64,000 bases of DNA from Bradyrhizobium sp. SZCCT0148. Lineage in GTDB: Bacteria; Pseudomonadota; Alphaproteobacteria; Rhizobiales; Xanthobacteraceae. The DNA is taken from positions 62,001-126,000 of the forward strand of contig NZ_JAFCKT010000009.1 in NCBI RefSeq assembly GCF_018129985.1. Reading direction: 5' to 3'. Position numbers and translations under genes: made by a program. The notes under the pieces are model-generated. The model ran no database searches. It was not told where the DNA came from and saw only the letters and a program-made list of their open reading frames with translations. Below, in pieces: positions 36,264-44,565 of the stretch; within the stretch, counting starts at the first letter, position 1; the number at the start of each line of letters is the position of its first letter.

Positions 36264-39200
36264 TCAGAGCTGCTGCACGTCGACCACGCCCGCGACCGCC
36301 TTGATCGCGCCTGCGATCTGCGGCGAGACCTTGAAGCGACCGGGCAGCTTCATCTCGACCTCGGTCTCGAGGTCGAGCATCATCACCAGCGAAACCTCGC
36401 CGTCACCATTGGAGCGCGACGCGATGCCGGGACTGCCGACTTTTGGCGCGGCGCCGTTCCCGGCGGCCATGTCGGGGCCGGCCAGACGCTTCGCGATCGA
36501 GTCCAGCGGCTTGGTGTCGCGGACGAAGATGCGCAGACCCTTCTGCGTCTTGGCGGCAGCGTCATCCAGCGGCTCGGCATGCAACACGCGGGCGCGGACG
36601 TCCTCGCCCTGCAGCTCCGCACCAAGCTGCAGCAGCACGGCGGCGCCCGGCTCCAGCACGTCGCGATATTGCGCGAGGCCTTCGGAGAACAGCACCGCCT
36701 CGAAATGGCCGGTGGGATCCGAAAGCCCCATGATGCCCATCTTGTTTCCGGTCTTGGTGCGCCGCTCCATGCGCGAGACCACGGTGGCCGCGACCTTGCC
36801 TGCGGTCGCACCGGTCTTCACCGCGCGCGAGAACTCGGCCCAAGACTGCACCCGCAGCCGCTTCAGCACGGTGGCGTAGTCGTCGAGCGGATGGCCCGAC
36901 AGGAAGAAGCCGACGGCGTCGTATTCGCGGCGCAGCTTTTCGGCCGGCAACCACGGCTCGATCTGCGGCAGCATGATGGTCGGCGCATCCGCCGACATGC
37001 CGAACATGTCGTTCTGGCCGATGGTCTCGGCCTGGTGCGCGCGCTGGCAGGCGGCCAGGATCGAATCCGCCCCAGCAAACACACGCGCGCGGTTCGGCTC
37101 CAGCGTGTCGAAGGCGCCGGCGGCGGCGAGACTCTCGATGATGCGCTTGTTGATCGCGCGCGGATTGACCCGTGCCGCGAAGTCGGCGAGCGAGGTGAAC
37201 AATCCCCGTTTGGCGCGCTCCTCGATGATCTGCTCGATCGCCTGGATGCCGACGCCCTTCAGCGCTGCAAGCGCGTAATAAATGACCTTGTCTCCAACCT
37301 CGAAGGTCGCGCCGGAACGGTTGATGTTCGGCGGCTCGACCTTGATGCCAAGGCGCTGCGCCTCGGCACGAAATTCGGAGAGCTTGTCGGTGTTGTTCAG
37401 GTCGAGCGTCATCGACGCCGCGATGAACTCCACCGGATAATGCGCCTTCATGTAGGCGGTGTGGTAGGACACCAGCGCATAGGCGGCCGCGTGGCTCTTG
37501 TTGAAGCCGTAGTCGGCGAACTTGGCGAGCAGCTCGAAGATGGTCTCGGCCTGCCCCTTCGGCACGCCGTTCTTCACCGCACCCGCGACGAAGATGTCGC
37601 GCTGCTTGTCCATCTCGGCGCGGATCTTCTTGCCCATGGCGCGGCGCAGCAAGTCGGCGTCGCCGAGCGAATAGCCCGACATCACCTGCGCGATCTGCAT
37701 CACCTGTTCCTGGTAGATGATGACGCCGAACGTCTCCTTCAGGATCGGCTCCAGCACGGGATGAAGATATTCCGGCTCCTCGTCGCCGTGCTTGCGCGCG
37801 CAATAGGTCGGGATGTTCGCCATCGGGCCCGGGCGATACAGCGCCACGAGCGCGATGATGTCCTCGAAACGGTCCGGCCGCATGTCGACCAGCGCGCGCC
37901 GCATGCCCTGGCTTTCAACCTGGAACACGCCGACCACTTCGCCGCGCGCCAGCATCTGGTAGCTCTCGGCATCGTCGATCGGCAGCGTGGCGAGATCGAC
38001 ATTGATGTTGCGCGGCTTGAGCAGCTTGCAGGCGACGTCGAGCACGGTCAGCGTCTTCAGGCCGAGGAAGTCGAACTTGACGAGGCCCGCGGGCTCGACC
38101 CATTTCATGTTGAACTGGGTCACCGGCATGTCGGATTTGGGATCGCGGTAGAGCGGCACGAGCTCGCTCAAGGGCCGATCGCCGATGACGATGCCGGCGG
38201 CATGCGTCGAGGCGTGCCGGGTCAGGCCCTCGAGGCGCTGGGCGATGTCGAAGGCGCGCGCCACCACCGGATCCTCGTCGCGGAACGCCTGCAGTTTCGG
38301 CTCGCTCTCGATCGCGGCGGCGAGCGTCACGGGCGCCGCCGGGTTCTGCGGCACCAGCTTGGTCAGCTTGTCGACCTGGCCATAGGGCATCTGGAGCACG
38401 CGGCCGACGTCGCGCAGCACGCCGCGCGCCTGCAGCGTTCCGAACGTGATGATCTGCGCGACCTGGTCGCGGCCGTAGCGCTGCTGCACATACTGGATCA
38501 CCTCGCCGCGGCGGTCCTGGCAGAAGTCGATGTCGAAGTCCGGCATCGAGACGCGTTCGGGATTGAGGAAGCGCTCGAACAGCAGGCCGAACTTGATCGG
38601 GTCGAGGTCGGTGATGGTCAGCGCCCAGGCGACCAGCGAGCCTGCGCCGGAGCCGCGGCCCGGTCCGACCGGAATGCCCTGGCTCTTCGCCCATTTGATG
38701 AAGTCGGACACGATCAGGAAGTAGCCCGCGTATTTCATCCGCAGGATGACGTCGAGCTCAAACGCCAGGCGCTTGCTGTAATCCTCGTCCGTCATGCCCT
38801 GCGACAGGCCGTGGACCCGCAGGCGATTGGCGAGCCCCTCCTCCGCCTGGCGCTTCAGTTCCGCCGCCTCGACTGCGGCGGCGTCCGAGCTCTGCTCGGC
38901 GCCGACGGTGAAGAACGGCAGGATCGGCTTGCGAGTCATCGGACGGAACGAGCAGCGCTCGGCGATCTCCACCGTCGAAGCCAGCGCCTCCGGAATGTCG
39001 GCGAACAGCACGGCCATCTCGGCGCGCGTCTTGAAGCGATGATCGGGGGTGAGCTGCTCGCGCTCGGTCTCGGCGATCAGCCGCCCGCCGGCGATGCAGA
39101 GCAGCGCATCATGCGCTTCGTAATCGTCCGCCGAAGCGAAATACGGCTCGTTGGTCGCGACCAGCGGCAGCCCCTTGGCGTAGGCGAGGTCGATCAGGCC

Positions 39201-39767
39201 GCTCTCGACCCGCCGCTCCTTCTCGGTGTTGTGGCGCTGCAATTCGATGTAGAGGCGGTCGCCGAACAGGCCGGCCAGACGCTCGCAGCGCAGCGCGGCC
39301 AGCTCGGCATAACCGCCGGCGAGCGCCAGCGAGATCGGCCCATCCGGCCCACCCGTCAGCGCGATCAGCCCCTCGGTCTCGCCTTCGAACCAGTCGAACT
39401 TGATGAACGGCGCATGGCTGTCGGGCGATTCAAGGAACGCGCGCGAGTTCAGCCGCATCAGGCTGCGATAGCCGCGCTCCTGCGCGGCGAGCAGCACCAC
39501 GCGCGACGGCCCGATCGCGTTGCGCGCATTCGGGTCCTGGTCGCCGAAATCGATCGCCAGCTCGCAGCCGACGATCGGCTGGATGCCGGAGCCCGCCATC
39601 TTGTCGGAAAACTCCAGCGCACCGAACAGATTGTCGGTGTCTGTCAGCGCCAGCGCCGGCTGGTGGTCTTTCTTGGCAAGCTCGGCGAGCTTGGCGATCT
39701 TGATCGAGCCCTTGAGCAGCGAATAGGCCGAGTGAACGTGAAGGTGGACAAATCCGGCGCTCGGCAT
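36264..39767 (-). CDS. dnaE: DNA polymerase III alpha subunit
   Basis: The replicative C-family polymerase, 1167 residues. The PHP domain opens with FVHLHVHSAYSLLKGSIKIA. The catalytic core has GPGRGSGAGSLVAWAL near 370-385 and the acidic pair in MPDFDIDFCQDRRGEVI near 413-430. The fingers contain the YQEQVMQIAQVMSGYSLGDA segment. A helix-hairpin-helix and an OB domain follow (about 820-1080, with FFLSGHPLDDYATVLKRLRV). The N-terminal and PHP features and its length fit the housekeeping DnaE1 rather than the shorter mutagenic DnaE2. Upstream on the same strand lies the SOS-type micro gene, separated by about 225 bases. Confidence 0.96.
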   Translation of the reverse strand: MPSAGFVHLHVHSAYSLLKGSIKIAKLAELAKKDHQPALALTDTDNLFGALEFSDKMAGSGIQPIVGCELAIDFGDQDPNARNAIGPSRVVLLAAQERGYRSLMRLNSRAFLESPDSHAPFIKFDWFEGETEGLIALTGGPDGPISLALAGGYAELAALRCERLAGLFGDRLYIELQRHNTEKERRVESGLIDLAYAKGLPLVATNEPYFASADDYEAHDALLCIAGGRLIAETEREQLTPDHRFKTRAEMAVLFADIPEALASTVEIAERCSFRPMTRKPILPFFTVGAEQSSDAAAVEAAELKRQAEEGLANRLRVHGLSQGMTDEDYSKRLAFELDVILRMKYAGYFLIVSDFIKWAKSQGIPVGPGRGSGAGSLVAWALTITDLDPIKFGLLFERFLNPERVSMPDFDIDFCQDRRGEVIQYVQQRYGRDQVAQIITFGTLQARGVLRDVGRVLQMPYGQVDKLTKLVPQNPAAPVTLAAAIESEPKLQAFRDEDPVVARAFDIAQRLEGLTRHASTHAAGIVIGDRPLSELVPLYRDPKSDMPVTQFNMKWVEPAGLVKFDFLGLKTLTVLDVACKLLKPRNINVDLATLPIDDAESYQMLARGEVVGVFQVESQGMRRALVDMRPDRFEDIIALVALYRPGPMANIPTYCARKHGDEEPEYLHPVLEPILKETFGVIIYQEQVMQIAQVMSGYSLGDADLLRRAMGKKIRAEMDKQRDIFVAGAVKNGVPKGQAETIFELLAKFADYGFNKSHAAAYALVSYHTAYMKAHYPVEFIAASMTLDLNNTDKLSEFRAEAQRLGIKVEPPNINRSGATFEVGDKVIYYALAALKGVGIQAIEQIIEERAKRGLFTSLADFAARVNPRAINKRIIESLAAAGAFDTLEPNRARVFAGADSILAACQRAHQAETIGQNDMFGMSADAPTIMLPQIEPWLPAEKLRREYDAVGFFLSGHPLDDYATVLKRLRVQSWAEFSRAVKTGATAGKVAATVVSRMERRTKTGNKMGIMGLSDPTGHFEAVLFSEGLAQYRDVLEPGAAVLLQLGAELQGEDVRARVLHAEPLDDAAAKTQKGLRIFVRDTKPLDSIAKRLAGPDMAAGNGAAPKVGSPGIASRSNGDGEVSLVMMLDLETEVEMKLPGRFKVSPQIAGAIKAVAGVVDVQQL

Positions 39768-39991
39768 GATCGCGTGACGGCCTCTGGCAGATGAGATGGA
39801 GCGGTCGCCGGCACCAGGGGAATGTCAGGGAGATCCATCGGAGGATTGCGCCCCGCCTTCCACCCGCCTTTGCCGACTCGCCCCGTAATGGTGGGGCGTC
39901 ACCGCGCCAGAGTCCACGCCGGAGCGGCCGCTTCGCCGCGTCGTCCCGCTTATCCCCAAGGGCAACGGGCGGTTCATCCGGAGCCGCGGAA

Positions 39992-40090
39992 TCAGAGCTG
40001 CGGTATGACCTGGGCCCAGATGGCGATCATCCCGACGAACAGCGTGATCGACGCCAATGCGGCGGCTTCTTCCACGAAAACCCTGAACAT
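39992..40090 (-). CDS. 32-aa single-pass membrane peptide under SOS control
   Basis: ATG at 40090 follows a strong ribosome site (AGGGAG, 7 bases upstream). The frame ends with TGA at 39992. The peptide has a short N-terminus with Arg and Glu (MFRVFVEEAA), one membrane helix (LASITLFVGMIAIWAQV) and a short tail (IPQL). Its promoter carries an alphaproteobacterial LexA box between -35 and -10, so expression should rise on DNA damage. Caulobacter SidA is a 29-residue, SOS-induced inner-membrane inhibitor of division. Size, topology and control match, and a similar role is a reasonable hypothesis. I did not align the two. It lies upstream of dnaE on the same strand. Readthrough into dnaE is possible. 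Confidence 0.75.
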   Translation of the reverse strand: MFRVFVEEAAALASITLFVGMIAIWAQVIPQL

Positions 40091-40122
40091 GGCTTGCTCC
40101 CTTGTTGGAACGTATGAAGAAC

Positions 40123-40151
40123 ATTGTTCTCATTTCGTTCTCGGGAGTCAA
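40123..40151 (-). promoter_or_regulatory. SOS promoter: LexA box between -35 and -10
   Basis: Minus strand: TTGACT (40151-40146), 17-base spacer, AACAAT (40128-40123). The spacer contains GAAC-GAAATGA-GAAC (40140-40126), a perfect GAAC-N7-GAAC LexA box that blocks the promoter when bound. It stands about 35 bases upstream of the ATG of the 32-residue peptide. Confidence 0.82.
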
Positions 40152-40202
40152 GCACATCGGGCGCTCGCCAATGGCAATGGTTAACCCGCTGAGTTCACCC
40201 AA

Positions 40203-40234
40203 TAAAAAGCCCCGGCGCAAGGCCGGGGCTTTCG
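40203..40234 (-). terminator. Rho-independent terminator of the Omp31-like gene
   Basis: The minus-strand stem AAGCCCCGGC / GCCGGGGCTT with a short loop is followed by TTTTATT. It starts about 30 bases after the stop of the gene ending at 40263. The stem is symmetric enough to act on the opposite strand too. Confidence 0.85.
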
Positions 40235-40262
40235 TCGACAGGTCCTGAAGAGTGAGTTCGTC

Positions 40263-40997
40263 TCAGAAGCGGGCGAGGCCCGGACCGCCGAACTTGTAGT
40301 TCAGACGGCCGAGGATCAGGTCGGTGTCTCCGCCGGAGCTGAAGCCCGTGGTGGAAACGCCGCCGCCCGTGAAGGTCACGGCATGGCGATTCTCGAAGAT
40401 GTGGTTGTATTCCACGCCGATCGACCAGTTCGGCGCAAAGCCGTACTCGAGACCAGCACCGACCGTGCCGCCGAGGCGGGTGTCATAGCCGGTTTCAGCA
40501 AGCACAGCGCCGCCAGGGGTCAGGAACTGATAGTTGCGATCAGTGATCGCAGCACCGCCCTTCACGTAGATCAACACGTTGTTCCAGGCATAGCCGACCT
40601 GGCCCGTGAAAAGACCGAACGCGTCCAGCTTCGAACGAACCGTACCGGGCGCGACGAGATTCGCCGTGCTGCCCGAAATATCCGCCCAGTTGCCCTGAGC
40701 TTCGAGGCCGAACACCCACTGGCCGGACTGCCAGCGATAGCCGACCTGGCCGCCAACGGTGGCGCCGTCGGTGTCATAGCTGCCGAGCAGCGTGCCGGTC
40801 GGGTCGAACGAACGACGGTCGCGGGTCTGGCCCCAGCCGCCGTTGACACCCACGTAAAACCCGCTCCAGTCGTAGATCGCGGCAACCATCGGCGGGGCCT
40901 TGGTGTAGGGCCGCGCGGCGAGGTCAGCCGCCAGTGCCGGCGCAGTCGCGCTGAGCGCGACGAGGCTCACAGCAGCTAGCAACAAATTCTTCTTCAT
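40263..40997 (-). CDS. Outer membrane beta-barrel protein (Omp25/31 type)
   Basis: The 244-residue protein has a signal peptide (MKKNLLLAAVSLVALSATAP, cleavage near ALAADL) and an eight-strand barrel. It opens with YDWSGFYVGVNGGWGQTRDR, the hallmark of the alphaproteobacterial Omp25/31 family, and ends with LGRLNYKFGGPGLARF, whose terminal Phe suits BamA recognition. Abundant structural porin-like protein of the outer membrane; no specific substrate is implied. It has its own terminator and a 250-base upstream region in which no clear gene was seen. Confidence 0.9.
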   Translation of the reverse strand: MKKNLLLAAVSLVALSATAPALAADLAARPYTKAPPMVAAIYDWSGFYVGVNGGWGQTRDRRSFDPTGTLLGSYDTDGATVGGQVGYRWQSGQWVFGLEAQGNWADISGSTANLVAPGTVRSKLDAFGLFTGQVGYAWNNVLIYVKGGAAITDRNYQFLTPGGAVLAETGYDTRLGGTVGAGLEYGFAPNWSIGVEYNHIFENRHAVTFTGGGVSTTGFSSGGDTDLILGRLNYKFGGPGLARF

Positions 40998-41247
40998 TTG
41001 ATTCCCGTTCCAGTTTCTTCAGTGGGCCCCCCGGCCGCGCATGGGTCTATCAGCGATCGGCAGAATTGCTGTAACCACGCCGCAACAGTTGGTTCGAAAG
41101 GACCGTGTCCTTAACGTATGTTTATCGGCAGGTGCGCGAAGACCCTTAGGAACAAGTGTTTTCATGAGTTCCATAGTCGGTTACGAACACGAGCCTCATG
41201 CGCGCGACGTCGACATCGCGCGCACATTCGCGTGATGGAGAATTCAA

Positions 41248-41568
41248 ATGCGCAGACAAGCAGCTCTCCCCATTGTCGCCACACTTTCGCTCGCACTCGC
41301 CACACTTGGAGTCGCGCCTGGCGTTTCCACCCCTGCGCTCGCATTCGGAACACACCACCCCTTCTGCCTCACCGGCGATGAATGGCCGGGCCTGAGCAAT
41401 TGCAGGTTCGACACCTACGCGCAGTGTCAGGCGAGTGCATCAGGACGCGCGCTGACCTGCATCGCCAACCCGTATTTCGCAGGTCAAAGCGACGATCCCT
41501 ACGCCTACCAGAATCGTCCGCGCGCGCAGACGCCGGGCTATTCGCCCGGCTACTACCTGCCGCGCTGA
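41248..41568 (+). CDS. DUF3551 protein (first of two)
   Basis: A 106-residue exported protein. The signal peptide spans residues 1-32 (LPIVATLSLALATLGVAPGV, then STPALA). It is followed by the DUF3551 core HHPFCLTGDEWPGLSNCRFD, then YAQCQASASGRALTCIANPY and FAGQ. Four conserved Cys (in FCL, NCRF, QCQ and TCIA) probably form two disulfides. The tail is Tyr/Pro-rich (AYQNRPRAQTPGYSPGYYLP). Function unknown; the family is almost restricted to Bradyrhizobium and relatives, as recalled. It is followed with one base between stop and start by a second DUF3551 gene. Confidence 0.83.
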   Translation: MRRQAALPIVATLSLALATLGVAPGVSTPALAFGTHHPFCLTGDEWPGLSNCRFDTYAQCQASASGRALTCIANPYFAGQSDDPYAYQNRPRAQTPGYSPGYYLPR

Positions 41569-41569
41569 G

Positions 41570-41818
41570 ATGCGCAGCGGGCGCCTCGCCGTGGTCGTAA
41601 CCGGCCTGCTGCTCGCAGGCGGATCTGCACGCGCGCAGACTTACGATCCCAGCTATCCTGTTTGCATGCAGATCTACGGCCCCGTCGGCTATTTCGACTG
41701 TCGCTACGGCACGCTCGAGCAGTGCCGGTATCTCGCCGTCGGACGTTCGGCGACATGCGTGGTGAACCCGTATTTTCCGGCGAAGAAGCCCACGCGCCGA
41801 CCGAGGTCCGCCAACTAG
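41570..41818 (+). CDS. DUF3551 protein (second of two)
   Basis: An 82-residue paralogue of the preceding gene. The signal peptide (RLAVVVTGLLLAGGSARA) precedes YPVCMQIYGPVGYFDCRYGT, then LEQCRYLAVGRSATCVVNPY and FPAK, keeping the four-Cys pattern. It differs strongly in the first block (YPVCMQIYGPVGY instead of HHPFCLTGDEWPG), so the pair is an old duplication rather than a recent one. Its ATG lies directly after the stop of the first gene, indicating coupling. Confidence 0.8.
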   Translation: MRSGRLAVVVTGLLLAGGSARAQTYDPSYPVCMQIYGPVGYFDCRYGTLEQCRYLAVGRSATCVVNPYFPAKKPTRRPRSAN

Positions 41819-41973
41819 CGCGGGCACATGCGGGACGCTGATATGCAGTCGGGACGTCGCATGTGCTCCGGTGTTGACGCGGGCCAATGCGGGTTTAAGT
41901 ACGACGGACAAATCTTGCAGGGGTGGTGACGTTCGCTGGGCTGGTTCCCGTTGACGCCACCAATGCAGGACAC

Positions 41974-43281
41974 ATGACGACTTCGCCTCAAGCGACCTCG
42001 CGCCGCGCAAAACCGACTTCGGCGTCCGCGCCCCCTCACCTCGCCATCGTCCTGTTCTCGCTCGCCATGGGTGGCTTTGCGATCGGGACCACCGAATTCG
42101 CGTCGATGAGCCTGCTGCCGTTCTTCGCCGCCGACCTCGGCATCGACGAGCCGACCGCGGGACACGCGATCAGCGCCTATGCACTCGGCGTGGTGCTGGG
42201 CGCACCATTGATCTCCGTGCTTGGCGCGCGGTTCGCGCGGCGCACGCAGCTCTTGGCGCTGATGGCCGTGTTCGCGCTCGGCAATGCGCTCACCGCGCTG
42301 GCGCCCGGCTTTGGCTCCATGATCGCGGCCCGCTTCCTCGCAGGTCTGCCGCACGGTGCCTATTTCGGCATCGCCGCCCTCGTCGCCGCCTCGCTCGTAC
42401 CGCAACATCGTCGCTCGCAGGCGATCGGCCAGGTGATGCTAGGCCTGACCTCAGCCACCATCATCGGTGTGCCCTTGGCGAATCTGATCGGCCAGGCGCT
42501 CGGCTGGCGCGCGAGCTTCAGCATGGTGTCGGTGCTGGCGATGCTCACGATGGTGTTGTGCGCCCTGTTCGCGCCACGTGATCACGCCGGCAGGTCGGAT
42601 CCGCTGCGCGAGCTCGGCGCGCTCCGAAGCGGCCGCGTCTGGCTCACCTTGGCGATCGGCGCCATCGGCTTCGGCGGCATGTTCGCCGTCTACACCTATC
42701 TGGCAACGACGCTGATCGAAGTCACCAAGGTCAGCCCGGCCGTCATTCCGTTCTTCCTCGCGGTGTTCGGCATCGGGGCCACGCTCGGCAACCTGTTCAT
42801 ACCTCGCTTTGCCGACCGCGCCTTGATGCCGACCGCGGGCTGCATCCTGCTTTTCGCAGCCGTGGCGCTGCTGGTGTTTCCGCTTGTCGCCGGCAATGTC
42901 TGGCTGCTCGCGATCGATATCTTCGCGATCGGCGCCAGCGTCTCGCTCGGCGCCATCCTGCAGACGCGGCTGATGGACGTCGCCGGAGACGCGCAGGCGC
43001 TTGCCGCAGCGCTGAACCATTCGGCGTTCAACACCGCCAATGCGCTCGGCCCGTTCCTCGGCGGCCTGGCCATTCGCGAGGGGTTCGGCTGGACCTCCAC
43101 CGGTCCGGTCGGCGCCGCGCTGGCGCTGCTCGGATTCCTGATCTGGATCGTCGCCTGGCGCGACAGCCGATCCGCTCCGATTGAGATCGCATCGCGCAGC
43201 GATACCGCATCGCTGGCGAACGCGCCGCCGCTGGCGCCGGACTATAGCCGCTCAGATCCTGCCAGAAATCCGGTGGGCTAG
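41974..43281 (+). CDS. MFS exporter (AraJ/YdhP type)
   Basis: A 435-residue transporter with 12 helices. The opening IVLFSLAMGGFAIGTTEFAS and the GHAISAYALGVVLGAPLISV stretch are typical of the drug:H+ antiporter-1 sugar-efflux/chloramphenicol-type subgroup. The loop 2-3 motif is degenerate (GARFARRTQLL). The start at ATG 41974 has AGGA seven bases upstream. A longer reading to 41923 is unlikely. Substrate unknown. It converges on the HD gene with a shared hairpin between the stops. Confidence 0.85.
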   Translation: MTTSPQATSRRAKPTSASAPPHLAIVLFSLAMGGFAIGTTEFASMSLLPFFAADLGIDEPTAGHAISAYALGVVLGAPLISVLGARFARRTQLLALMAVFALGNALTALAPGFGSMIAARFLAGLPHGAYFGIAALVAASLVPQHRRSQAIGQVMLGLTSATIIGVPLANLIGQALGWRASFSMVSVLAMLTMVLCALFAPRDHAGRSDPLRELGALRSGRVWLTLAIGAIGFGGMFAVYTYLATTLIEVTKVSPAVIPFFLAVFGIGATLGNLFIPRFADRALMPTAGCILLFAAVALLVFPLVAGNVWLLAIDIFAIGASVSLGAILQTRLMDVAGDAQALAAALNHSAFNTANALGPFLGGLAIREGFGWTSTGPVGAALALLGFLIWIVAWRDSRSAPIEIASRSDTASLANAPPLAPDYSRSDPARNPVG

Positions 43282-43286
43282 AGCCT

Positions 43287-43308
43287 GAAGCGGACGCCGT
43301 CCGCTCAG
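43287..43308. terminator. Bidirectional hairpin between MFS and HD genes
   Basis: AGCGGAC-GCC-GTCCGCT spans the 23-base gap and touches the HD stop codon. Short T runs follow on the plus side (TTTG). Weak but well placed for two convergent transcripts. Confidence 0.4.
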
Positions 43309-43943
43309 CTTTGCCAAGGCGTGTTGCGGATGCGCGTGCAGGCGTTCGGCTTGCAGAAGCTGGGATCGTGATCCTCGATGTAGTCGAAATTGACCGTCCC
43401 GAATGTGGTCTGCGGCTTCTTCAGGGCTGAACACGTCTGAACCTTGAGGAAGTCGTTCTTGAAGTCTCCGCGCGGAAACGCTGATATCACCTGGTCACGC
43501 TGCTCCGGCGAGTAATCGTCATATCCAATACCGACGACGTCCACCAGAACGCCTGCGTTGGTAAGAGCGATCTCCGGCCTCATATATTGCGGGATGCCCG
43601 GCGTGGTGTGCAGCGCGACGGCTTCCCATACCAGATCGGCTTGCGGCTCGGCGATACCGCGCGCCCGGAGAAACTCGCGCGCAGCGTCGGCTCCGTCGAC
43701 CTCAAATCGCTTTGTCTGCGTGTGGTAGTGATCGACGAGGCCGAGATCGTGAAACAGCGCCGCTACATAGAGCAGTTCCGAATCGAACTTCAGCTCCTGA
43801 CGCAGCCCCTTCATCGCGCCGAACACGTAGACGCGAACCGAATGGTTGAACAGCATGTCGTCTTCGTAGCTGCGTACCAGCTCGGCGGCTTCGCGCGCCA
43901 ACTGACTGTCCGGGATCTGGACGCCGGAAATCACGTTCATCAT
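43305..43943 (-). CDS. HD-domain phosphohydrolase-like protein
   Basis: A 212-residue protein with the HD fold: FNHSVRVYVFGAM near 31-43, the metal-binding pair in YVAALFHDLGLVDHYH near 57-72, and an additional His in WEAVALHTTPGIP near 107. The pattern of His...HD...H...D resembles cyanamide hydratase/inducible DJ-type small HD hydrolases, whose substrates vary. The start is the ATG at 43943 with CAGGAGA upstream. It follows the carboxymuconolactone decarboxylase-like gene by 43 bases and is probably co-transcribed and controlled by the divergent MocR regulator. Confidence 0.8.
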   Translation of the reverse strand: MMNVISGVQIPDSQLAREAAELVRSYEDDMLFNHSVRVYVFGAMKGLRQELKFDSELLYVAALFHDLGLVDHYHTQTKRFEVDGADAAREFLRARGIAEPQADLVWEAVALHTTPGIPQYMRPEIALTNAGVLVDVVGIGYDDYSPEQRDQVISAFPRGDFKNDFLKVQTCSALKKPQTTFGTVNFDYIEDHDPSFCKPNACTRIRNTPWQS

Positions 43944-43986
43944 CGTCGATCTCCTGCTTTGCGTTCGGTTGATGCCGCGTGAGCCA

Positions 43987-44448
43987 TCAGGCGGCCTTCT
44001 CGAGCGCGGCCTGCGGCGTATTTCGGAAGCTGATCGACATGCGATTGTACGCATTCATCAGACTGATTGCGATTGTGAGATCGACGAGTTCGCGCTCGCT
44101 GAAGACGTTGCGTGCGGCTTGATAGGCTTCATCCGGAACGTTGGTCTCGGCAACGCGGGCAACAGTCTCGGCCCATTCCAGGGCCGCGCGCTCGCGTTCG
44201 TCGAAGAGATTGCCCGCCTCGGCCCATGCCTGCAGCAGCGCGAGCTTTTCGACCTTCACGCCGCTCTTCAACAGATCGCGCGTATGCATGTCGAGGCAAT
44301 AGGCACAGTTGTTGATCTGTGAAATGCGCAGGTAAACGAGCGTGACAAGCGTTCCAGGCAACCCACTCTGGGTGACATAGCCGTAGACCCCGCCCAGCGC
44401 CTTCGCGCCGGCCGGTGCGATGTGGTTGTAGTTGAGACGTTCACTCAT
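43987..44448 (-). CDS. Carboxymuconolactone decarboxylase / AhpD-like protein
   Basis: A 153-residue helical protein with the redox motif NNCAYCLDMHTRDLLKSG near 48-65 (CxxC followed by HT). It is part of the AhpD-like fold, often with peroxidase or alkylhydroperoxidase-like activity. WAETVARVAETNVPDE lies near 95-110. It stands 117 bases from the divergent MocR gene and upstream of the HD gene. A role in detoxification of a small reactive compound is conceivable, but the substrate is unknown. Confidence 0.85.
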   Translation of the reverse strand: MSERLNYNHIAPAGAKALGGVYGYVTQSGLPGTLVTLVYLRISQINNCAYCLDMHTRDLLKSGVKVEKLALLQAWAEAGNLFDERERAALEWAETVARVAETNVPDEAYQAARNVFSERELVDLTIAISLMNAYNRMSISFRNTPQAALEKAA

Positions 44449-44565
44449 CTGATGACTCCCTGATGATCGGAGGAGATCAAAGCTCCCTCCTCACTCCCTC
44501 AGATGCCCCTCGCCTGGTTCACAAAAAAGCACCAAGAACGCACAAAACTTGTGTACCATCGGGCA

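Noticed and set aside
36579..39794. Plus-strand open frame of about 1070 codons opposite dnaE
   Set aside because: It mirrors dnaE codon by codon and is dominated by Arg, His, Leu, Asp and Glu as expected from the antisense of high-GC coding DNA. No domain is recognisable.
40998..41247. Gap upstream of the DUF3551 pair considered for a small gene
   Set aside because: Only short frames without ribosome sites. An imperfect palindrome around GCGCGACGTCGACATCGCGC is present but no gene could be supported.
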